Below, in pieces: positions 50,380 to 58,593 of a stretch of DNA of 61,146 nucleotides (its first letter is position 1; every line of letters starts with the position of its first letter). The stretch spans positions 1 to 61,146 of the forward strand of contig CANLRB010000026.1 of NCBI GenBank assembly GCA_947493455.1. Reading direction: 5' to 3'. This DNA is from an uncultured Pseudoalteromonas sp. Lineage in GTDB: Bacteria; Pseudomonadota; Gammaproteobacteria; Enterobacterales; Alteromonadaceae. The position numbers were made by a program, and so were the translations under genes. The notes below the pieces were generated by a model. The model saw nothing but the letters and a program-made list of their open reading frames with translations. It was not told the origin of the DNA and ran no database searches.

Positions 50380-50620
50380 AAGAAATCCTTTTTCAGTTTT
50401 GTTGTTATTTGGTCATATAGAGTGCCTAACTTCGGCGTATTTGTCGATAAATTGCGGCAGTTCAGAATAAAATTTCACATAAATTAGATAGTAGCTGTTC
50501 AAAAAAGGTATTTTTTGTGCGATATTTTTTATTCAAGAAAAAAATCAAGATATCTGCATAAAGTGTGTAATGGTGTTAAATGGAGTATACCAACACCGCT
50601 ATCTATGATGTTGAAGCGAT
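50331..50620. repeat. Segmental duplication, copy 1 (divergent promoter region)
   Basis: This stretch matches 51015-51295 at an offset of 684 bases with scattered substitutions and few small indels. It includes the first about 49 bases of the S9 peptidase gene (minus), the whole intergenic region, and a remnant start of a VOC gene (plus, 50580). Shared blocks include ATAAATTAGATA, AGCTGTTCAAAAAA, TTTTTTATTCAAGAAAA and GGTGTTAAATGGAGTAT. Confidence 0.9.
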
Positions 50621-50642
50621 TACAGTTCAAGGAAAGTTATGA
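50580..50642 (+). pseudogene. Remnant 5' end of a VOC-family gene
   Basis: ATGGAGTATACCAACACC reads MEYTNTAIYDVEAI..., matching the MEYAKTVIYVDDVEET start of the intact VOC gene at 51264 with two codons deleted, then diverges and stops after 20 residues. The TGA overlaps the ATG of the 96-residue gene at 50639. It may now serve only as a translated leader. Confidence 0.7.
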
Positions 50643-50929
50643 AAAGCGCGGTTAAAAACAGATTATTTAAGATAACATTGATACCCTTTTTAGGTTTAGT
50701 GGTATCAATTACGTTAAAACTTATGACAGGGCTAAGTTACACGACACCAATGCCGCAAACGTCGCTTACTTTTTATAGTAAATATGCAGCCATATGGTCA
50801 TTATGTAGTATTTTTATTGGCATTTATTTGTACTCAAAATGCCATTCAATGAATCACTTAAAATTCAGTTTAGGCATGTTGTCTGTAATTACCGGAGCAA
50901 GTTTGCCTTGGATTTTTATTGGCATCTAA
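50639..50929 (+). CDS. Small membrane protein of unknown function (96 aa)
   Basis: Not recognised. Three hydrophobic segments at about residues 13-30, 48-64 and 75-95 suggest an integral inner-membrane protein with little soluble part. AAGGA lies six bases before the ATG, which overlaps the stop of the VOC remnant. The gene sits between the two copies of the duplicated promoter region, so it could have arrived with the event that made the duplication. Its transcription would come from copy 1 of the former VOC promoter. Confidence 0.65.
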   Translation: MKSAVKNRLFKITLIPFLGLVVSITLKLMTGLSYTTPMPQTSLTFYSKYAAIWSLCSIFIGIYLYSKCHSMNHLKFSLGMLSVITGASLPWIFIGI

Positions 50930-51263
50930 AGCACCATAACTTATACGTTTTTATTTAATACTTCACTCATTTGTTTGTATCGATGAAGTTTAGAACGGCT
51001 GTTGTAACTATCGCTTGATACTAATAATAAAAACTACTTACTAGCGTTATAAAGAGTTTCAAAAGAGAGCCTTTTCAGCTTCGTTGTGATTTCGTCATAT
51101 AGTGTGCTTAGCTTCAGAGGTTTTCTCGATCAATTGCGGCTTTTTAAAGTTAGCGTTTACATAAATTAGATAATAGCTGTTCAAAAAATGGCATTTTTTA
51201 TGCTATATTTTTTATTCAAGAAAAGAAGCAATATGTGTGTTGAGAGTTGTGTAAAGGTGTTAA
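50930..51263. promoter_or_regulatory. 334-base gap holding duplication copy 2 and the VOC promoter
   Basis: No intact gene. From 51015 onward it is the second copy of the segment at 50331. Being copied from a divergent promoter region it should hold promoters in both directions; the rightward one drives the VOC gene, the leftward one has no intact gene. Confidence 0.6.
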
Positions 51264-51295
51264 ATGGAGTATGCCAAAACTGTGATATATGTTGA
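51015..51295. repeat. Segmental duplication, copy 2 (divergent promoter region)
   Basis: Partner of 50331-50620. It carries the intact start of the VOC gene (51264) on the plus strand and a decayed start of the S9 peptidase gene on the minus strand. Confidence 0.9.
51021..51062 (-). pseudogene. Remnant 5' end of the S9 peptidase gene
   Basis: From TTG at 51062 it reads MKLFITLVSSFYY and a TAG stop (51021-51023), against MKHFITLISAFLLL in the intact gene. One base is missing relative to the intact copy, which shifts the frame and creates the stop. Confidence 0.75.
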
Positions 51296-51644
51296 TGACG
51301 TTGAAGAAACGCTCGATTTTTATTACCAAGCGTTTTCGATCAGCGCATTTGATCTTGACGAAAACGGCCAGTATGGTGAATTAGCCATTAATAATGGACA
51401 GATCGCATTTGCCGCACACCCACTTGCACAGTCACACTTTAAACAAAACTATATTCGCAGCCAACCAAAGCAGCCAGCATTGGGTTTTGAGTTAATACTT
51501 CGCTGCGATGATGTTGAGTTAGCATACCAAAAAGCGGTTGCCGCAGGGGCGGAGCCGCTTGCCCAGCCCAATGTAAACGAATTGGGTGAGAAAGTCGCTT
51601 ACGTGCGTTCTATAGAGGGCACGCTCATTGCGTTAACGCAATAA
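51264..51644 (+). CDS. VOC (glyoxalase/bleomycin-resistance) family protein
   Basis: Single vicinal-oxygen-chelate domain of 126 residues: MEYAKTVIYVDDVEETLDFYYQAF at the N terminus and the second half-repeat from about residue 70 (GFELILRCDDVELAYQKAVAAGAEPL), ending VRSIEGTLIALTQ. Such proteins bind metals and act as dioxygenases, lyases or resistance proteins; the substrate is not evident. AAAGG precedes the ATG. Its last 12 bases overlap the stop of the convergent hydrolase gene. Confidence 0.88.
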   Translation: MEYAKTVIYVDDVEETLDFYYQAFSISAFDLDENGQYGELAINNGQIAFAAHPLAQSHFKQNYIRSQPKQPALGFELILRCDDVELAYQKAVAAGAEPLAQPNVNELGEKVAYVRSIEGTLIALTQ

Positions 51645-52478
51645 ACTGTTTTCTATGTGTGCCCATGTTTGATCGCAATTAATAATCCGGCCGTGTCCTT
51701 TTCCTTCTATCGCGTGTAACCGAAACGCTGGATGAAGTTCAGCTTGTTGTTCACTTAAATGAAACGGAGCATATTTATCATCTTTATCATGTACCGCAGT
51801 AATTGGATATTGATGATTTGCGATATGTTGTTCCGGTAGCATAGAGTTGAATGTCATATTGTGTTCTGTTTCGACCTCAGACAATACCTGAAGAAATGCT
51901 TTTTTACTGATCCCCGTTGATAAAATTCGACTTTCAAACGAATCATAAAAACCAAATGTCGGTGCGATAAGTACATGCGGAAGATCTTTTGCCACATTGA
52001 GCGCGGCAACTGTGCCCATAGAGTGGCTAACAACCCCAATTATCTGTTGACTATATTGCTGAAGCACATGATGCAAGCCTTTGATAAAGAGCGGCAGATT
52101 AGCGAATCGACCGCCACTGTGCCCATGACCAAAGTGATCAAAGGCAAGTGCGCGGTAGCCGGCAGCTGCGATTTTTTCCATGAGTGGATAAAACTGTGCA
52201 CTGCTGCCCGACCAACCATGTGTGAGTACAATCGTTTTTCCCTCACCAACACTGGTAATGTTTAACTTGCCATGGGCCGTGTTGAGCTGAGAAGTCTCAA
52301 AATGTGATGGCAGCTGCTCGCGTTTGCGCGATCTTACCGGTGTGAGCAAGAGCTTTTTAGTTTGCTTTTGTGCGAACTTAGGTGCAATGCGAATCAATGA
52401 CGACGACACCGCTTTGACAAGGTAATAACTTAACGAACGTGACGATGCTTTATCTGTAAAATATATTTTGCTGCTCAT
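51633..52478 (-). CDS. Alpha/beta hydrolase
   Basis: Alpha/beta hydrolase of 281 residues from the ATG at 52478, which has AGGAG seven bases upstream; an ORF start at 52553 would run back into the TetR gene. The oxyanion loop LTHGWSGSSAQFYPL, nucleophile elbow SHSMGTV and C-terminal GKGHGRI with the catalytic His are present. The first Gly of GxSxG is Ser here, a known variation. It starts one base after the TetR stop, so the regulator probably controls it. Confidence 0.85.
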   Translation of the reverse strand: MSSKIYFTDKASSRSLSYYLVKAVSSSLIRIAPKFAQKQTKKLLLTPVRSRKREQLPSHFETSQLNTAHGKLNITSVGEGKTIVLTHGWSGSSAQFYPLMEKIAAAGYRALAFDHFGHGHSGGRFANLPLFIKGLHHVLQQYSQQIIGVVSHSMGTVAALNVAKDLPHVLIAPTFGFYDSFESRILSTGISKKAFLQVLSEVETEHNMTFNSMLPEQHIANHQYPITAVHDKDDKYAPFHLSEQQAELHPAFRLHAIEGKGHGRIINCDQTWAHIENSLLR

Positions 52479-52479
52479 T

Positions 52480-53070
52480 TTACAGCTCCTGTTTGTAACG
52501 TTGGATGAGAGACGCAAACGCGTGTTTAAAGCGAGAGTGTTTTTTATCTTCAAGACCGAGCCAAGGCATGCTTTGACTACCTAAATAGAGAGAATAAAGC
52601 TCAAACACAAACTGTTTGGCATCGGTTTGTGGTTTAAATTGGTTTGCTGCGATAACCTGTTCAACTAACGCGATTAAATAGTTTAACCATAGGGCGAGGT
52701 CGTTTTGAACTTTGTCATGAATCGCGCCTGGCTGGTCGTCAAACTCTACGGCGGCCGAGATAAAAATACAGGTTTTAGCTTGCTGCTCATACCAATTGAG
52801 CCAGTTATCGCACACTGCGAGTAGTTTGGTAAGTGGATCATCAATTGGGCGCACTGGATCGGTGACGATTTCTTTAAACACGATTTGCGCGTGGCTGAGT
52901 ACGTCAAGTTGCAATTGTTCTTTGGAATTGAAGTGACCAAATAAGCCTGACTTTGACATACCAGTTGCAACGGCGAGCCCACCAATGGTTAAGTCATTTA
53001 AACTCGACTCTGTTGCCATTTGTAGTGCGGTCGCCAGTATTTGTTGTTTGGTTTGCTTTCCTTTTCCCAT
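52480..53070 (-). CDS. TetR-family transcriptional regulator
   Basis: N-terminal helix-turn-helix at about residues 8-55 (TKQQILATALQMATESS... GLAVATGMSKSGLFGHFNSKEQLQ), followed by a C-terminal ligand-binding domain resembling the TetR C-terminal group in which SMPWLGLEDKKHSRF lies near the end. 196 residues. In one operon with the downstream alpha/beta hydrolase. Palindromes just upstream are probable operators, so it likely represses itself and the hydrolase. Confidence 0.9.
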   Translation of the reverse strand: MGKGKQTKQQILATALQMATESSLNDLTIGGLAVATGMSKSGLFGHFNSKEQLQLDVLSHAQIVFKEIVTDPVRPIDDPLTKLLAVCDNWLNWYEQQAKTCIFISAAVEFDDQPGAIHDKVQNDLALWLNYLIALVEQVIAANQFKPQTDAKQFVFELYSLYLGSQSMPWLGLEDKKHSRFKHAFASLIQRYKQEL

Positions 53071-53093
53071 TTTTTTACTACCTTTGCTAAAAA

Positions 53094-53131
53094 AGAACGC
53101 TTGTTCTTTTTATAATAGCACGAACGTTCGT
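53094..53131. promoter_or_regulatory. Probable TetR operator sites
   Basis: A perfect 12-base palindrome ACGAACGTTCGT (53120-53131) and a second inverted repeat AGAAC-gctt-GTTCT (53094-53107) lie directly upstream of the TetR gene. Confidence 0.6.
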
Positions 53132-53273
53132 TTTGTAAATTGTGTTAGCCGAGTTTTATTGCACTGGACGATCTAAAGCGCGCGGCGGCTGTGTTATATG
53201 CTGTTGCAGGCGGTGTTGGATAAGAGTGAAAATCGAGTCGCCCCAAATAATGTGGGGCAACTGACAGGGTTGA

Positions 53274-54434
53274 TTATTTAAAGCAGCTCTCTACGATAAG
53301 TTGTTTAATAATTGCTTGAGACGGTTTAATTTTCTCTAAATCTAAATACTCATCGGGTTGATGTGCTTGTTGAATCGAACCTGGTCCCATGACAAGTGTT
53401 TCGCACCCTAATTGTTGAATAAACGGCGCTTCGGTACAATAGTTTACTGGAATTGCGGTTTGTCCTGATAGGCGTTCGGCAAGTTGCACTAAGGCGCTGT
53501 CTTTGGTGCCGTGAAATGCTGGGATCGGATCATGTAGGTCAACCACTTGCACGGCATTGGGATATTCTTTGTTAATGGGTGATACCACAGATATAAGCAT
53601 TGCTTCGAGTTCTTTAATGCTGATGCCAGGAATTGGGCGCATATCTAGATGGAGTTCACAGCAACCACAAATGCGGTTTGCGTTGTCACCGCCGTGAATA
53701 TGGCCTAGGTTAAGTGTTGGGTACGGGATTGCGAATTCAGTTAATGAATATTTATTCTTTAATTCTTGCTTTAATATTAATAGTGCTGCAATCACTTTAT
53801 GCATCACTTCAATGGCGTTAAGGCCTGCGTCTGGATCGGAGCTATGACCTGCTTTTCCGGTAATGCGAATGGCACTCGACATATGCCCTTTATGCATGTA
53901 GACGGGTGCCATATCAGTCGGTTCGCCAATCACGCAGCGCGCTGGCTTTAAATTATCGTGCTGGCATATTTGCTGTGCGCCGGCCATCGTGGTTTCTTCA
54001 TCAGCCGTGGCCAGTAAAATCAGCGGTTGCTTAATGTTGACAAGCCCAAGCTCTTCATCTATTTCTTGAAGCGCATTTAATACAAAAGCAAAAAAACCTT
54101 TCATATCAATGCTACCTAAGCCATACAATTTATTATCTTGCTGAGTTAGTTTAAATGGATCGTACTGCCAGCGACTCTCATCAAATGGCACAGTGTCGGT
54201 GTGACCAGCTAACATCAGACCGCCTTCACCGGCACCTAATTTAGCCGCTAAATTGTACTTACCTTGGCTTGATGTTAATTCGGTAATCTCACAGGTAAAC
54301 CCTAAATCGTTACACCACTCACTCAGTTGATTAATGACACCAACATTGCTCATATCAAGTTCTGGGACCGTCGCACTAATTGAAGGTGATGCGATAAGTG
54401 TTTCATACATTTCTATAAAGTGTGGCTGTGTCAT
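53274..54434 (-). CDS. argE: Acetylornithine deacetylase
   Basis: M20-family zinc amidase that removes the acetyl group from N-acetylornithine. Metal-binding [11 protein letters not shown] and DEETTMAG motifs and the [22 protein letters not shown] lid segment are present. I use ATG 54434 with GAGCG upstream, giving 386 residues; the ORF start at 54455 is a TTG. Divergent from argC as in E. coli, although ArgH(A)-type organisms could use the ArgJ route. Confidence 0.95.
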   Translation of the reverse strand: MTQPHFIEMYETLIASPSISATVPELDMSNVGVINQLSEWCNDLGFTCEITELTSSQGKYNLAAKLGAGEGGLMLAGHTDTVPFDESRWQYDPFKLTQQDNKLYGLGSIDMKGFFAFVLNALQEIDEELGLVNIKQPLILLATADEETTMAGAQQICQHDNLKPARCVIGEPTDMAPVYMHKGHMSSAIRITGKAGHSSDPDAGLNAIEVMHKVIAALLILKQELKNKYSLTEFAIPYPTLNLGHIHGGDNANRICGCCELHLDMRPIPGISIKELEAMLISVVSPINKEYPNAVQVVDLHDPIPAFHGTKDSALVQLAERLSGQTAIPVNYCTEAPFIQQLGCETLVMGPGSIQQAHQPDEYLDLEKIKPSQAIIKQLIVESCFK

Positions 54435-54452
54435 GTGTCGCTCAAAATTTTT

Positions 54453-54518
54453 CAAAAATAATTATTCATAAATGTTGCATATAAATCTACTATGGTTTAA
54501 TCTGCATATCAATTCATT
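54453..54518. promoter_or_regulatory. Arginine-box-like operator region between argE and argC
   Basis: Two sequences resemble ArgR half-sites: AATAATTATTCATA (54458-54470) and TGCATATCAATTCATT (54503-54518), against the consensus TGAAT-4-ATTCA. ArgR control of the divergent arg genes is expected from the family pattern; the match was judged by eye. Confidence 0.5.
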
Positions 54519-54627
54519 TTTACGGCATAAATATTTAAGTGGTTACCATGTTAAAACAGCTTCGACGATAACAACCCAATCTTTCAAACACCATCTGTTT
54601 TGTATATCTCTTTTTTGGAAAAAATAA

Positions 54628-55644
54628 ATGAATATCGTTATCGTAGGGGCAAGTGGCTATAGTGGTGCCGAACTTGCCAAATTAATTTCTAAACATCCGC
54701 AATTAAATTTAGCGGGTTTATATGTATCAGCAAATAGTCTTGATAAAGGCAAACCCCTTGCCGCGTTATATCCTGAACTAACAAGCATCGTTGACTTAAC
54801 TTTACAGCCATTAACAGAATCTGCGTTTACAGATATTGAAAAAAACTGTGACGCTGTGTGCTTATGTACTGACCACCATGTCAGTGTTGACCTTGCGCCA
54901 AAATTTTTATCGCTCAATAAAAAGGTGTTTGACCTTTCTGGTGGCTTTCGCCTTGATTCAAACAGTGATTATGAAAAGTACTATGGGTTTAGTCATGCAA
55001 AACCCGAATTACTTGAAAGCGCAGTTTACGGGTTAGCTGAATGGAATAGTGAGCAGATAAAATCAGCGCATCTTGTGGCTGTGCCTGGTTGCTATCCAAC
55101 TGCGGCACTCAACGCACTTAAGCCATTAAAACAAGCAAATCTCATTGATGATAGTCAAATTATTGTCAATGCGGTTTCAGGTGTCAGTGGTGCCGGTAGA
55201 AAAGCCAATGTTGCAACAAGCTTTTGCGAAGTCAGCTTAAAGCCATACGGCCTATTTAACCATCGCCATGGCCCAGAAATTGAAAAGCATTTAGGTCACA
55301 AGGTGTTGTTCACACCACATTTAGGTAATTTTTCACGCGGCATCTTAGAGACTATTTACGTAACGCTAAAAGCGGATGTCACAGCGCATGATATTGCCGC
55401 AGCTTATCAAGAACTTGCCGATGAGCCATTAGTTCGCTTATTGGCTGATCAAATCCCAACCATTAATGGTGTTGCGGGTACGCCATTTGTTGATATTGCA
55501 TGGCAGCAGCAAGGTTCTCAACTTATTGTTATGTCGGCTATCGATAACTTGCAAAAAGGTGCGTCAGCACAGGCATTACAATGTATTAATTTAACCTTAG
55601 GTTTGCCGGCTCATACGTCGTTAGTTGGAGGTCAGCATGGCTAA
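54628..55644 (+). CDS. argC: N-acetyl-gamma-glutamyl-phosphate reductase
   Basis: NADPH-dependent reduction of N-acetylglutamyl phosphate to the semialdehyde. Nucleotide-binding GASGYSGAELAKL at residues 8-20 and active-site C155 in AVPGCYPTA. 338 residues. Overlaps argB by eight bases (stop at 55644, argB starts 55637). Confidence 0.97.
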   Translation: MNIVIVGASGYSGAELAKLISKHPQLNLAGLYVSANSLDKGKPLAALYPELTSIVDLTLQPLTESAFTDIEKNCDAVCLCTDHHVSVDLAPKFLSLNKKVFDLSGGFRLDSNSDYEKYYGFSHAKPELLESAVYGLAEWNSEQIKSAHLVAVPGCYPTAALNALKPLKQANLIDDSQIIVNAVSGVSGAGRKANVATSFCEVSLKPYGLFNHRHGPEIEKHLGHKVLFTPHLGNFSRGILETIYVTLKADVTAHDIAAAYQELADEPLVRLLADQIPTINGVAGTPFVDIAWQQQGSQLIVMSAIDNLQKGASAQALQCINLTLGLPAHTSLVGGQHG

Positions 55645-56398
55645 GTGGGTGATTAAACTCGGCGGCGCTGTATTAAACAATATGGGTGCAGCAAAAGCGC
55701 TTATTAGTGTGTTTAATACACACCCTGAAGACGATTTTATTTTAGTACATGGTGGCGGTTCACTCGTTGATACTTGGTTAAAAGATGCCGGGTTTGTAAG
55801 CTCGAAACATCTTGGCCTGCGCATTAGTCCGCAAGAGCAGATGCCCTACATCGTCGGCGCATTGGCAGGTTGTGCGAACAAACAATTAATGGGCGCCGCA
55901 ATTAATTGCGGGATTAAGCCTATTGGTATGAGCTTATATGAAGCGGGTATTCTCAGTGAGAAAAAGCTCAAAGCACTCGGGCAAGTGGGCACATGTGTCG
56001 CACATGATGCTAAGACACTTGAGGTATTGCTAGAAAGCGGGCACTTGCCGATTGTGAGCTCAATTGGCTTTGACGAAAACGGTAATTGGTACAATGTTAA
56101 TGCCGATGAGGCCGCAGCAGCGATTGCACAATTGCTTAATGCAGAACTTATTTTTATGACTGATGTTGAAGCGGTACTGGATCATAAGTTAGCACCGCTT
56201 CATCAGTTAGATCAGCAACAAATTAAATCTTTGATAGACGAGGGAGTCATTAAGGGCGGTATGCAGGTGAAAGTAAACACCAGCTTACAAGCTGCTCTTC
56301 ATTTACGACGAGGCGTGTATATCTCTAGTTGGCAAAAGCCAGAAAACTTAACTGCACTGCTCAATGGTGAGCATGTCGGAACCCAAATTACGCCTTAG
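55637..56398 (+). CDS. argB: Acetylglutamate kinase
   Basis: Phosphorylates N-acetylglutamate, the second arginine step. WVIKLGGAVL opens the kinase fold, VHGGGSLVD binds substrate, and VNADEAAAAIAQ carries catalytic residues. I start at 55637 with GGAGGTCAGC upstream, giving 253 residues; the ORF start at 55625 is a TTG four codons upstream. Confidence 0.97.
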   Translation: MAKWVIKLGGAVLNNMGAAKALISVFNTHPEDDFILVHGGGSLVDTWLKDAGFVSSKHLGLRISPQEQMPYIVGALAGCANKQLMGAAINCGIKPIGMSLYEAGILSEKKLKALGQVGTCVAHDAKTLEVLLESGHLPIVSSIGFDENGNWYNVNADEAAAAIAQLLNAELIFMTDVEAVLDHKLAPLHQLDQQQIKSLIDEGVIKGGMQVKVNTSLQAALHLRRGVYISSWQKPENLTALLNGEHVGTQITP

Positions 56399-56406
56399 GA
56401 AATAAA

Positions 56407-57327
56407 ATGAAAAAGCAATTTTTAACTGGACTCGAATTCGATCAAGCCGCTAATTTAAAATTACTTAACTTAGCGCAACAAATTAAAGCAAATCCACTTG
56501 ATTTTAGCACGGCTCTGCAAGGTCAATCGGTGGTTACACTATTTGAAAAACAAAGTTTAAGAACCCGTTTGTCATTTGATATTGGCATTAATAAATTGGG
56601 CGGTCATGCGGTTTATTTAGACCAGCAAAATGGGGCTATGGGGGCGCGTGAGTCAGTCAAAGATTTTGCACTCAATATCTCGACCTGGGCAGATGCTATT
56701 GTCGCACGGGTTAATGCGCATAGTACGTTAACAACCCTTGCTGAGTACTCTTCTGTTCCCGTTGTTAATAGTTTATGTGACTTATATCACCCATGTCAGG
56801 CGCTTGCCGATTTTTTGACACTGCAAGAAGTATACGGCGATGTTAGCCAACTTAAGCTCGCTTACTTAGGTGAAGGCAACAATGTGACGCATTCACTTAT
56901 GTTACTTGCCGCGACACTCGGTACTGACTTTGTTGCTGTGTGTCCTAAAGGATCATCACCGGATGCTCAAATTGTTAAACAAGCTGAAACAATTGCGGCG
57001 CAAAATGGTGCTTCAGTACTTGTTAGTGACCGTATTGAAGCGGCTGTTGGTGCTAATGCACTTTATGCCGATACCTGGGTTTCGATGGGTGATAATACAC
57101 CGCTAGAGCTTGTGAAAGAAAAATACATGCCGTATCAAATAAATCAACAACTTGTTGAAATGACAGGTGCATCGTGTGTTTTACATTGCCAGCCAGCACA
57201 TCGTGAATTTGAAATTACCAGTGATGTGATGGATGGTCAAAAATCGAAAATTATTCAACAGGCAGAAAACCGCATGCACGCGCAAAATGCCTTATTAGTT
57301 AGTTTATTAAATCCAAATTTTGCGTAA
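56407..57327 (+). CDS. argF: Ornithine carbamoyltransferase
   Basis: Makes citrulline from ornithine and carbamoyl phosphate. The carbamoyl-phosphate motif is EKQSLRTR where most OTCases have STRTR, the HPCQALAD motif is standard, the ornithine-side DTWVSMGDN is present, and HCQPAHRE replaces HCLPAHRG. I recall the Leu and Gln variants in other Alteromonadales ArgF proteins, so they are probably lineage features. 306 residues. The position in the arg operon and overall similarity support OTCase over the acetylated-substrate variants. Confidence 0.92.
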   Translation: MKKQFLTGLEFDQAANLKLLNLAQQIKANPLDFSTALQGQSVVTLFEKQSLRTRLSFDIGINKLGGHAVYLDQQNGAMGARESVKDFALNISTWADAIVARVNAHSTLTTLAEYSSVPVVNSLCDLYHPCQALADFLTLQEVYGDVSQLKLAYLGEGNNVTHSLMLLAATLGTDFVAVCPKGSSPDAQIVKQAETIAAQNGASVLVSDRIEAAVGANALYADTWVSMGDNTPLELVKEKYMPYQINQQLVEMTGASCVLHCQPAHREFEITSDVMDGQKSKIIQQAENRMHAQNALLVSLLNPNFA

Positions 57328-57340
57328 GGAAATCTCTAAA

Positions 57341-58543
57341 ATGAGTTCAATTAAAAAAGTCGTATTAGCTTATTCTGGCGGTTTAGATACATCGGCTATC
57401 GTGCCGTGGTTAAAAGAAAACTACAACTGTGAAGTCGTCGCGTTTGTTGCCGACGTAGGCCAAGGCGCTGAAGAATTAGAAGGCGTAGAAGAAAAAGCAC
57501 TTGCTTCTGGCGCATCAGAATGTCATGTCGTTGATTTAAAAGAAGCGATGGTTTCTGAGTATATTTACCCAACACTTAAAACCGGTGCGATTTACGAAGG
57601 TACTTACCTATTAGGTACATCAATGGCGCGTCCAATTATTGCAAAAGCGCAGGTTGAAGTTGCTCGTAAAGTGGGTGCTGATGCGTTATCGCACGGCTGC
57701 ACGGGTAAAGGTAATGACCAAGTTCGTTTTGAAAGCTGCTTTGCCGCTCTTGCACCAGATTTAAAAGTGATAGCGCCATGGCGTGAATGGGACCTATCAA
57801 GCCGTGAGTCTCTGCTTGATTATTTGGCCGAGCGCGATATTCCGTGTTCAGCGTCGGCGACCAAAATATATAGCCGTGATGCAAATGCATGGCATATCTC
57901 ACATGAAGGCGGTGAGCTCGAAGATCCATGGTGCCAACCAAGCGACCAAGTTTGGACTTGGACTAATTCACCTGAGCAAGCGCCCGATCAACCTGAATAT
58001 GTACAATTAACCGTTAAACATGGTGAAGTAACCGCTGTAAATGGCGAGTCACTTACGCCGTTTAATGTACTGACTAAACTCAATGATATTGCTGCACCAC
58101 ATGGTGTGGGTCGGGTTGATATTGTTGAAAATCGTCTTGTTGGAATGAAGTCCCGCGGTTGTTATGAAACACCGGGCGGTACTGTAATGATGGCGGCACT
58201 GCAAGCAATTGATGAGTTGGTACTTGATAAATCAAGTCGTAAATGGAAAGAAACTCTGGCGTCTGAATTCTCGCATTTAGTCTACGACGGTCGTTGGTTT
58301 ACACCACTAAAAGACTCGATTCTTGCGGGCGCTGAAGCATTAACGCAAACAGCAAGCGGTGAAGTTGTATTAAAGCTCTATAAAGGTCAAGTTAGCGCAG
58401 TTCAAAAAAGCTCTGCACATAGTCTTTATAGTGAAGACTTCGCGACCTTTGGTGAAGATGATGTATATGACCAATCGCATGCTGAAGGCTTTATTCGCCT
58501 ATTTAGTTTAAGTAGCAGAATTTCTGCAATGAACAACAAGTAA
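57341..58543 (+). CDS. argG: Argininosuccinate synthase
   Basis: ATP-dependent joining of citrulline and aspartate. [18 protein letters not shown] is the ATP-binding motif, and [14 protein letters not shown] and [10 protein letters not shown] are family signatures. The start at 57341 has AAGGA upstream and gives 400 residues; the ORF start at 57320 overlaps argF. Codon usage and spacing (13 bases) fit the operon. Confidence 0.97.
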   Translation: MSSIKKVVLAYSGGLDTSAIVPWLKENYNCEVVAFVADVGQGAEELEGVEEKALASGASECHVVDLKEAMVSEYIYPTLKTGAIYEGTYLLGTSMARPIIAKAQVEVARKVGADALSHGCTGKGNDQVRFESCFAALAPDLKVIAPWREWDLSSRESLLDYLAERDIPCSASATKIYSRDANAWHISHEGGELEDPWCQPSDQVWTWTNSPEQAPDQPEYVQLTVKHGEVTAVNGESLTPFNVLTKLNDIAAPHGVGRVDIVENRLVGMKSRGCYETPGGTVMMAALQAIDELVLDKSSRKWKETLASEFSHLVYDGRWFTPLKDSILAGAEALTQTASGEVVLKLYKGQVSAVQKSSAHSLYSEDFATFGEDDVYDQSHAEGFIRLFSLSSRISAMNNK

Positions 58544-58593
58544 CCTAGTTTACGGTTACTTAATAATACATAGTTTGGGTTGAGGAAAACACT

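Noticed and set aside
52040-52265. Short ORFs on both strands inside the alpha/beta hydrolase gene
   Set aside because: They overlap the conserved hydrolase motifs in other frames and have no independent support.
56407-57327. Acetyl- or succinyl-ornithine carbamoyltransferase instead of ArgF
   Set aside because: argE is present and divergent in the same locus, and overall similarity is to anabolic OTCase, so plain ornithine is the simpler substrate; kept only as a low-interest check.
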